Origin: Mucispirillum schaedleri ASF457
Lineage (GTDB): Bacteria; Chrysiogenota; Deferribacteres; Deferribacterales; Mucispirillaceae
Assembly (NCBI RefSeq): GCF_000487995.2
Contig: NZ_CP097562.1
Coordinates: forward strand, 1,423,001 to 1,487,000
DNA: 64,000 nt
Direction: 5' to 3'
A program made the translations under genes and the position numbers. Shown here one piece after another: positions 57,982 to 64,000 of the stretch (positions are counted from its first letter, which is position 1; each line of letters starts with the position of its first letter). The notes beneath the pieces are model-generated. The model was not told the DNA's origin. It ran no database searches and saw only the letters and a program-made list of their open reading frames with translations.

Positions 57982-59025
57982 TTACTCTCCCAGACGGACA
58001 GGTGAACCGTCTGATAAAAACTGCTGACCGCTTGTAATAAGCTCCCAGCCCGGCTCAATACCTGAAATAATTATTACTTTAGAGCCTATCATATCGCCTG
58101 TAACAACCTTTTTTTCTTCTGCTTTGCCATTATTGTTTATGAAAACTACTTTCTGACCATCTTTATCTATAACAGCATATATATCTGCAACCATTACATT
58201 TTGAAATGTTTTGCGGACAATATCCACTCTTACTATCCTGCCGGGTCTTATATCTCTGTCAAGAGCAATATCTATGCGGACTTTATGGGTTAAATTGCTG
58301 GCACTGTCACTTACTACTGAAATATAGTTAATAACACCCTGCTTGATATTTTTTTTGCTGCCAATTTCAGCCACATAAACATCAACTGTCTGACCAAGCT
58401 TTAAATATTTAACATCGTTTTCAGGCACATATACATAAATTTTCAGTTTAGACATATCTATAAGCCTGGCTACTTCTGTGCCGGGAGAAACATACTCGCC
58501 AATATCTGGCATAACATCATCAATAATACCTGTAACAGGGCTTTTTATAGTGCTTTTATTATATTCATCAAGAGCAAGCCTGTATGATACTTCTGATAAA
58601 TTATATGTTTTTTTTGCTGTATCATACTGCTTTTGGGAAACTGCTTTTTGAGCATACAGATTTTTCTGGCGTAAATATTCCTTTTTATCATCTTCTAACT
58701 GGACTTTTGCAGAGTTTAGGTTAGCAAGCAGATTATCTGTATTAATTTTTAATATGGCTTCACCCTGCTTTACAAATGAGCCTTCATCTTTTCCTATCCA
58801 TGTGACAGGTCCAGATATTTCTGATGGAACTGTAATATCATCCCATGCTTCTACAGTGCCTGGCAGAGTGTAATAATCTGTAATATCCTGAAGCACAACT
58901 TTTGTAACAGCCACATCAGTTGGTTTTACCTGAGCAGGCATATCATCTGCCTTATTCTCACCACTGCAGGAAGATAGTATTAAAAAAAATGAAAACAGAA
59001 ATAGATATAAATGAAATTTTTTCAT
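57982..59025 (-). CDS. RND efflux membrane-fusion adaptor lipoprotein
   Basis: A 347-aa HlyD/AcrA-type adaptor. The signal ends in lipobox LILSSC. Lipoyl-like halves appear in VPSEISGPVTWIGKDEGSFVKQGEAILKIN (about 70-100) and STIKSPVTGIIDDVMPDIGEYVSPGTEV (about 160-185), separated by a helical hairpin (LEDDKKEYLRQKNLYAQKAVSQKQYD). A beta-barrel and a membrane-proximal domain follow. I start at the ATG at 59025; the in-frame GTG at 59034 lies against the ribosome site. It forms an operon with the pump. Confidence 0.92.
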   Translation of the reverse strand: MKKFHLYLFLFSFFLILSSCSGENKADDMPAQVKPTDVAVTKVVLQDITDYYTLPGTVEAWDDITVPSEISGPVTWIGKDEGSFVKQGEAILKINTDNLLANLNSAKVQLEDDKKEYLRQKNLYAQKAVSQKQYDTAKKTYNLSEVSYRLALDEYNKSTIKSPVTGIIDDVMPDIGEYVSPGTEVARLIDMSKLKIYVYVPENDVKYLKLGQTVDVYVAEIGSKKNIKQGVINYISVVSDSASNLTHKVRIDIALDRDIRPGRIVRVDIVRKTFQNVMVADIYAVIDKDGQKVVFINNNGKAEEKKVVTGDMIGSKVIIISGIEPGWELITSGQQFLSDGSPVRLGE

Positions 59026-59135
59026 AAAAAACACTTCTCCACATGTATAATAGTAAATGAAATTAAGAGCAATATTATAATATTAATTAGAAAGTGTCAA
59101 AGTATAAAAACTTTTTCAAGACAAAACAGCAGGAT

Positions 59136-59279
59136 TTATCTATTTTCTTTTTCATCTTCCAGTATTTTTACTTTTTCTTCAAGCTGCTTTAATTTAGTAC
59201 CTGATGCATAAAAGTAGTAAGCCAATACTAACCAAATAAGAGCATAAGCTCCAATTAAATATTCAATATTATTCATCAT
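59136..59279 (-). CDS. CcmD-like small haem-exporter subunit
   Basis: A 47-aa peptide reading MMNNIEYLIGAYALIWLVLA, with one membrane helix (about residues 6-25). A charged coiled coil follows (GTKLKQLEEKVKILEDEKENR). This is the size and form of CcmD, which binds CcmC and helps release haem-loaded CcmE. It is directly downstream of ccmC (13 bases), the expected position. CcmD proteins are poorly conserved, so assignment relies on context. Confidence 0.65.
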   Translation of the reverse strand: MMNNIEYLIGAYALIWLVLAYYFYASGTKLKQLEEKVKILEDEKENR

Positions 59280-59292
59280 AAATCTGCTCCTT

Positions 59293-59967
59293 CTAATCTG
59301 TTTCTAATAACTTTATACGCCTTTCAATATTTATAAGCCTTAGCCTGCGTATTAAAAGCGAAATATATATAATAGTAAAAATTCCAAGACATACGAGCAT
59401 AGCAGTAAGCATATCAGGGTGCAGCCCGCCGCCCCCTTTCTGCACTACATTTGGATGTATTGTATTATTCCACCACTGTATTGATAAAAACACAACAGGC
59501 ACATCAATAAAGCCAATTATACCTACCGCTGCAGAAAATTTTGCACGCCTGTCGCTTTCATCCATAAACTGCCTTAGCATAATATAGCCTACATATATAA
59601 ACCATAAAAGAAGTGTAGAAGTAAGGCGTGGGTCCCAAGTCCAGAACTTGCCCCATGCAGGTTTCGCCCATAAAGGACCTGTTAAAATAACAATAGTGCA
59701 GAAAGCAAGCCCTATCTCTGCTGAGGCTGCTGCAATATCATCAAAAGTATATTTTTTTGTAATAAGATACAATATACTTGCCACAAATGTTACAAAAAAT
59801 GCAGCAAATCCAATCCATGCAGAAGCCACATGAAAATAAAATATTTTTTGCACTATTCCCATAATTCTTTCAACAGGTGCATAGAAAAAAGCAAAATAAA
59901 GCCCAATAGGCACTGCAGCAAAAAGAAGTATAGAAAATATTTTGTCTAGTTTTGCAAGTTTAAACAT
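59293..59967 (-). CDS. ccmC: Cytochrome c maturation protein CcmC (haem exporter)
   Basis: A 224-aa inner-membrane protein with six helices. The tryptophan-rich WWD-type motif is WGKFWTWDPRLTST near residue 118. Conserved haem-ligand histidines are in KIFYFHVASAWIG (near 45) and NTIHPNVV (near 170). It loads haem onto CcmE at the periplasmic face. A TAGGAG site precedes it. The order here is ccmE, ccmA, ccmB, ccmC, ccmD-like in transcription direction; ccmF and ccmH are not in the window. Confidence 0.94.
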   Translation of the reverse strand: MFKLAKLDKIFSILLFAAVPIGLYFAFFYAPVERIMGIVQKIFYFHVASAWIGFAAFFVTFVASILYLITKKYTFDDIAAASAEIGLAFCTIVILTGPLWAKPAWGKFWTWDPRLTSTLLLWFIYVGYIMLRQFMDESDRRAKFSAAVGIIGFIDVPVVFLSIQWWNNTIHPNVVQKGGGGLHPDMLTAMLVCLGIFTIIYISLLIRRLRLINIERRIKLLETD

Positions 59968-60124
59968 ATTAACTCCTATTAAAAATTTTTAAAGCGGCTT
60001 TTCTTTTTCCTTACTATTCGGGCGGGAAAAGACACCTCTCGCAAAAAACACTCGTCCATAAAATTTTTAAAACACACTCTGCCAAAATAATTTTGACTAT
60101 TACTTTCATACAGCTTCAATGATA

Positions 60125-60799
60125 TTATTCTTCTATAATGACACCAAATATGCCAAAAATAACAGCAGTAAATATTATATCAAATACTGCCATAAGTTTT
60201 ATCCAGTTGTAACTGTATGTTATATCATGACCCAGCAAAAATATATTTGTAGAAAGTATTGCTGCAATAATCACTGGTATTAATACAGGCAGCATTAAAA
60301 GTGGCAGCATAATCTCTCTTGTTTTTGTGCGGACACTAATCATTGAAAATAATGTGCCAGTTACTGAATAACCATAAGTTGCAAGCAGAATTATTATAAT
60401 CATAAGCCAGTGAGAAATAAGATTAATATTATAAAACACTAAAAACAGCGGAACTAATATTATTTCAAGTATAGTTAAAAATAAAAAGTTAGAAATCACT
60501 TTTCCAAAAAATACAGCACTTCTGTCAATTGGAGCAAGCATTAATGCTTCAAAATTACCGCCCTGTATTTCGCTCATCATAGTTTTATTAAGCCCTAAAA
60601 TACCTGAAAATGTAACAGCCATCCAAAAAATACCGCCTGCTATTTCCTGCTCTGTTTTACTTCCCGGCTCACTTATAAAACTAAAAACAAGTGTAATAAG
60701 CACACCAAAAACTAATGTTGCATTAACTGTTTCCTTAGTTCTCAGCTCCATTAATATATCTTTTTTCAAAATGGCAAAAACTGCTTTAAAGTAATTCAT
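60125..60799 (-). CDS. ccmB: Cytochrome c maturation ABC permease CcmB
   Basis: A 224-aa permease with six helices. It begins with a cytosolic segment (AILKKDILMELRTKETVNATLVFGVL) typical of CcmB and has EIQGGNFEALMLAPIDRSAVFFGKV in the loop contacting CcmA. With CcmA it releases holo-CcmE from CcmC using ATP. It overlaps ccmA by 14 bases. The 157-base gap to ccmC shows no clear feature. Confidence 0.93.
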   Translation of the reverse strand: MNYFKAVFAILKKDILMELRTKETVNATLVFGVLITLVFSFISEPGSKTEQEIAGGIFWMAVTFSGILGLNKTMMSEIQGGNFEALMLAPIDRSAVFFGKVISNFLFLTILEIILVPLFLVFYNINLISHWLMIIIILLATYGYSVTGTLFSMISVRTKTREIMLPLLMLPVLIPVIIAAILSTNIFLLGHDITYSYNWIKLMAVFDIIFTAVIFGIFGVIIEE

Positions 60800-61532
60800 C
60801 TTTTAAATCCTTATTACCTGCCACATCTAAATACATCTGCTCAAATGATGCAGTATCTATCTCTGACTTTAACTTGTTAAATACTATTTTTCCGCTTTTC
60901 ATAATAATCACATTGCTTGCTAAATCAAGCCCTGTATGAATATCATGAGTAACCATTAAGATAGTTTTATTATGGCTTAGCTGCTCTTTTAAAAGGTTTG
61001 AAAGCTTATTGCCTGCAAGACTGTCAAGTCCGGTATATGGCTCATCTAAAAATATAATTTCTGGTGAATGGATTAATGCTCTTGCAATAGATATTCTTTG
61101 CAGCATACCCCGCGAATAAGTGCGGATAGCGTCATTTCTTCTGGAATATAAATCAAGCTGTTTTAAAAGACTTTCTGCTTTCTGCCTTACATTTGATACA
61201 TTATAAAGTGAGCCATAAAACTCTAAATTTTCCACAGCAGAAAGACTTTCATATACAAAAGGCTGGTGAGAAATAACACCAAAATTTGCCCTGTAAACAT
61301 CAGCCAGCTTCCTGCTTTCCACTCCGTTATATAATAGTGTGCCAGAAGTCAGCCTTGTCTGCATAGAAAGTATTTTAAGAAGTGTAGATTTTCCTGCCCC
61401 ATTTGAGCCAAAAATTGTAATAGATTGACCTTTATATATATCTAAATCTATTTTTTTTAAAGCTGTAACTGTGCCATATATTTTACCTGCTTTTCTTAAA
61501 GAAATAAGACTTTTTTCACTATCTTCTGCCAT
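60786..61532 (-). CDS. ccmA: Cytochrome c maturation ABC ATPase CcmA
   Basis: A 248-aa ABC ATPase. Walker A is GSNGAGKSTLL near residue 39, the Q-loop is GVISHQPFVYESLSAVENLEFYG, the signature is YSRGMLQRISIARAL near 138 (SRGM in place of the common SGGQ) and Walker B is IIFLDEPYTGLD with MVTHD. SRGM-type signatures are normal for CcmA. It is coupled to ccmB. Confidence 0.92.
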   Translation of the reverse strand: MAEDSEKSLISLRKAGKIYGTVTALKKIDLDIYKGQSITIFGSNGAGKSTLLKILSMQTRLTSGTLLYNGVESRKLADVYRANFGVISHQPFVYESLSAVENLEFYGSLYNVSNVRQKAESLLKQLDLYSRRNDAIRTYSRGMLQRISIARALIHSPEIIFLDEPYTGLDSLAGNKLSNLLKEQLSHNKTILMVTHDIHTGLDLASNVIIMKSGKIVFNKLKSEIDTASFEQMYLDVAGNKDLKDELL

Positions 61533-61665
61533 ATAAAAAAGTTTACCCTTTCCCTTTAAATTTTTTAGACTTGCTTCATAAGAAACATACTATCTGCCAC
61601 TTTGCTAAAAAGTATAAATTTTAATCTCTAAATAGTATCCTAAATATATTAATTTTGCAATATAG

Positions 61666-61693
61666 ATACTTCGCTTTAGGCTCAGTATGACAT
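61666..61693. repeat. Dispersed AGATACTTCGC repeat, short copy
   Basis: AGATACTTCGC, TTTA, GGCTCAGTATGACA, the same motif as in the repeats at 13 kb and 17.8 kb. It lies in the 360-base gap between ccmA and ccmE, where no gene is visible. Confidence 0.75.
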
Positions 61694-61840
61694 CATCACA
61701 GCAGTTCTACTGCAAATTATCTATTATAAATTATTTTTCTACACTAACCACTGTCTATTCTGAGAATCTGATGTGATTAGCTGCAATTAACATTATAAAC
61801 TTTTTTAGTTACTATCTCAAAAACAGCAATATACATAAAT

Positions 61841-61866
61841 AAGGCTCGGTGGGGAGACCGAGCCTT
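61841..61866 (-). terminator. Strong hairpin downstream of ccmE
   Basis: AAGGCTCGG pairs with CCGAGCCTT around an 8-base loop. On the minus strand it is followed by TTATTTAT, a weak T-run. It separates ccmE from ccmA. Confidence 0.7.
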
Positions 61867-61892
61867 ATAACAGCTAATATCTTTTGAGGAGT

Positions 61893-62330
61893 TTATATAT
61901 CTGCGTTTATTTCCGCCATTGCTTTATTATGTTCTTCCACATCCATACCATCATAGCGGGATGGACATTTTGCTAAAAGTGAGTTAGCAACAAACTTTTT
62001 ATTTGCTTCATCATAAATGCCTTCCACAATAACTTCTACTTCTTCTTGAAAAGCATCAGGCACTATGCCTTTATATTCTACCTTAATGAAACTGTCATCA
62101 TTTTTATCTTTCATATCAAAAGCTAAATCAAGCTGGGCTTTTGTAACAGTGCCGCTCATAACAGTGCCGCTTACTTTTATGCCCTTGTCTTGAAATTTTG
62201 CAGGGTTATTAACTATTTCAGAAACTTCTGCATCATGCAGTGAATGGTTTGCAAAACCGCTTGCTAATAAATAGGTTAATGCTCCAACTACTACAAGACC
62301 AACTGCAATAAGTTTTTTTCTGCTGTTCAT
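61893..62330 (-). CDS. ccmE: Cytochrome c maturation haem chaperone CcmE (CxxxY type)
   Basis: A 145-aa periplasmic haem chaperone anchored by one helix (about residues 8-25, VGLVVVGALTYLLASGF). The OB fold holds IKVSGTVMSGTV and FIKVEYKGIVPDAF, then EVIVEGIYDEANKKFVANSLLAKCPSRYDG. Classic CcmE attaches haem to the histidine of HxxxY; here the position is a cysteine (CPSRY), the variant known from archaea and some Deltaproteobacteria. An AAGGGG site precedes the start. It is separated from ccmA by about 360 bases with a hairpin and repeat. Confidence 0.93.
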   Translation of the reverse strand: MNSRKKLIAVGLVVVGALTYLLASGFANHSLHDAEVSEIVNNPAKFQDKGIKVSGTVMSGTVTKAQLDLAFDMKDKNDDSFIKVEYKGIVPDAFQEEVEVIVEGIYDEANKKFVANSLLAKCPSRYDGMDVEEHNKAMAEINADI

Positions 62331-62507
62331 AAATACCCCTTATTTTCTATGATATTAATTTATATCAAAAAGTTTTATTATTAAATTCAAAAAAAAATTA
62401 ACTACACAATATCTACAACTTTTCATTGTATTATAATGAAAATCTATATATTGCCTACACAATCTGTTACTATAATGTTAATGCGTAATATATAAACGGA
62501 GGATATA

Positions 62508-63263
62508 TTGTTTGTATCAGAAATACCATCAATGTTTGCATCATTTATTGCAGGCATTTTAACATTTTTATCACCCTGCATTTTTCCACTGCTGCCGGGA
62601 TATATATCATTTATGTCTGGGGAAAGTTTAGAAAACTTAAAAACAGATACTGCAGACAGCAGCAGATTTTCTCCAAGATTTAAAGCATTTTTAGGTGCAC
62701 TTTTCTTTGGGCTTGGGTTCACTATTGTTTTTGTGGCTCTTGGTGCTACTGCCACATCTTTTGGCAGGGTATTAAACAGCTATCAGACACTGCTTTCGCA
62801 GATAGCAGGGGTTATTGTGATTATTTTTGGACTGCATATGATAGGTGTTTTTAAGATAAAGTTTTTAATGAAAACATCAAAAATTAACTATGAAAAAAAA
62901 TCATTTCCGTTTTTTTTAAATGCATTTTTTTTAGGGATAGCTTTTGTGCTGGGCTGGACGCCATGTGTGGGTCCTATTCTTGCAGGCATACTGGCTGTTG
63001 CATCGCAGGAATCATCAGTTACTCAAGGCATGCTGCTTTTGTTTGTTTATTCACTTGGGCTGTGGATTCCTTTTCTTGTGGCAGCATTAGCAGTAAATGA
63101 AGTAATCAGTGCTGTCCGAAAAGCTGGCAGATACCTTATATGGGTGGAAAGAATAGCGGGAGCACTGCTTATTATAATAGGACTGCTGCTTTTAACAAAT
63201 AAAATGACTGCTCTTACTGTCTGGTTTACAAAAGTTTTTTCTTTTCTGCCAGTTGTTGGATAA
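62508..63263 (+). CDS. ccdA: CcdA/DsbD-type thiol-transfer membrane protein
   Basis: A 251-aa six-helix inner-membrane protein that carries electrons from cytosolic thioredoxin to periplasmic thiol proteins, keeping apo-cytochrome c cysteines reduced. The redox cysteines are in LSPCIFPLLPGYISF near residue 25 and GWTPCVGPILAG near 148. The start is TTG at 62508, 6 bases after CGGAGG. It is divergent from ccmE and would serve both maturation systems and the thioredoxin-like lipoprotein at 9.3 kb. Confidence 0.93.
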   Translation: MFVSEIPSMFASFIAGILTFLSPCIFPLLPGYISFMSGESLENLKTDTADSSRFSPRFKAFLGALFFGLGFTIVFVALGATATSFGRVLNSYQTLLSQIAGVIVIIFGLHMIGVFKIKFLMKTSKINYEKKSFPFFLNAFFLGIAFVLGWTPCVGPILAGILAVASQESSVTQGMLLLFVYSLGLWIPFLVAALAVNEVISAVRKAGRYLIWVERIAGALLIIIGLLLLTNKMTALTVWFTKVFSFLPVVG

Positions 63264-63343
63264 TATTTTTTATAATTTGAATTTACCAAAAAAACTTAAA
63301 TAAAGCTATATAATGAATATAGCAAGATAATTAAGTCCATAAG

Positions 63344-63515
63344 GTCATACTGAGAGTGATAATGCGAAGTATCTAAAAATATAGATAATTTAAATATATT
63401 ATACATTACTGCAATATATGTAATTTAGATTTTTCGCCTTAAAATCAGGCTCAAAATGACTGTAACTTGAAAAATGTATGTCAATCCTGAGACTGCTCCT
63501 GTGTCTTACTGAGCC
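63344..63515. repeat. Dispersed repeat, inverted copies
   Basis: The motif appears inverted at 63344-63374 (GTCATACTGAGAG to GCGAAGTATCT) and 63502-63515 (TGTCTTACTGAGCC). Between them is GATTTTTCGCC with GGCTCAAAATGA (63430-63460), a block shared, inverted, with the element at 12.9 kb. It occupies the gap 63264-63545. Confidence 0.65.
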
Positions 63516-63545
63516 TTATATGACAATATTTTTGTTAAAGTCCAT

Positions 63546-64000
63546 CTATTTTACTTTTCTTTCAGTAAATTCTACTTTAAATTTTTCCATAATCTCTATA
63601 GATATATCAAACTCTTCAAGCAGTTTTTTAATTAAGCTGCCTAAAACAGAGTAAAGCTCTTTATATTTTAAAAGCAGCAGAACATCTCTTTCAGGGCTGT
63701 CACTTTGCTTATGTTTAATGCTGTTTATATCCTGCACTACTTTTATATAAATTGACTGCACATAGTGCATTAAAATTAAATAGAAATCATTTGTAGCAAA
63801 CTTCTGGACAGTATCTTCTACTATTTTCATATTAGCTTTATATGCAGTATAGTCTTCCCCTTTTGGTGCAACATCTGTGCATCTAAGTATTTCTTCAACT
63901 ACAGCACATTTCTCTAAACTTTCGTTACATATATCAATAGTTTTATTACAGAAATCTTTAGCATGATAAAGTTTTTTTAATGTTTCTTTAATCTGCCTTT
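63546..64000 (-). CDS. Uncharacterised helical protein, 5' end outside the window
   Basis: The frame is open from the window edge to the stop at 63546, so at least 151 residues are present and the start lies beyond 64000. It is soluble and helical, with several cysteines (DFCNKTIDICNESLEKCAVVEEILRC segment), then YVQSIYIKVVQDINSIKHKQ and LEEFDISIEIMEKFKVEF. An internal ATG at 63830 is not needed as a start. No family is recognised. Confidence 0.6.
   Translation of the reverse strand, partial: RQIKETLKKLYHAKDFCNKTIDICNESLEKCAVVEEILRCTDVAPKGEDYTAYKANMKIVEDTVQKFATNDFYLILMHYVQSIYIKVVQDINSIKHKQSDSPERDVLLLLKYKELYSVLGSLIKKLLEEFDISIEIMEKFKVEFTERKVK

Overview
The window is strongly AT-rich bacterial chromosome with short intergenic spaces, clear Shine-Dalgarno sites and mostly co-directional operons. 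Multihaem cytochromes, an HAO-type octahaem cytochrome locus, two cytochrome c maturation systems, a PglB-type oligosaccharyltransferase and a CxxxY-type CcmE point to an anaerobic or microaerophilic diderm. A Deferribacterota gut symbiont of the Mucispirillum type is my best guess. It rests on gene content and base composition only; the complete 16S gene (39758-41310) would settle it.

Layout. 0-2.5 kb: purC, an Lrp-type regulator and a glycosyltransferase. 2.7-12.9 kb: a respiratory block. It holds an HAO-type multihaem cytochrome gene wrecked by an IS3-family insertion, an internal deletion and a 163-bp tandem duplication. Beside it are an intact rhodanese/hexahaem/cytochrome b partner, a copper and thiol delivery set (PCuAC, SCO, thioredoxin-like) and the CcsBA cytochrome c synthase. 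13-22 kb, minus strand: def, a DciA-like gene, obg, rpmA, rplU, a secreted protein, pglB and pepA, with two large non-coding repeats. 22-27 kb: parA-parB-bactofilin, tpiA-secG and a peptide-binding lipoprotein.

27-39 kb is a surface-glycan locus: an RgpF-like protein, a dTDP-3-amino-sugar cassette (ketoisomerase, acetyltransferase, aminotransferase), several glycosyltransferases and an MBOAT/AlgJ-like O-acetylation pair. A cobalamin-binding mutase subunit and MeaB sit inside it. Poly-G tracts of 6 to 10 occur in seven places here, five of them within reading frames. One glycosyltransferase is frame-shifted at its tract and would be restored by one added G. This looks like a cluster of phase-variable contingency genes and is the most interesting system in the window.

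39.4-45.6 kb: one rRNA operon (16S, tRNA-Ile, tRNA-Ala, 23S, 5S). The 16S-23S spacer contains a diverged duplication with a broken second tRNA-Ile, and the terminator is duplicated around a dispersed repeat. 45.7-54.6 kb is an accessory, decaying region: a TrbF/VirB8 remnant, genes split by a stop codon or frameshift, a 337-bp inverted-repeat unit with a toxin-like small ORF, a NERD-domain protein, a formyltransferase, transposase debris and a predicted papain-like cysteine peptidase. 54.7-63.3 kb: an RND efflux pump with its adaptor, then ccmE, ccmA, ccmB, ccmC and a ccmD-like gene (System I), and ccdA. A partial gene runs off the right edge.

The cytochrome genes depend on the two maturation systems and on ccdA. 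The glycan genes supply variable surface sugars, and PglB could transfer a lipid-linked glycan to proteins, though no link between PglB and this glycan locus can be shown from sequence alone.
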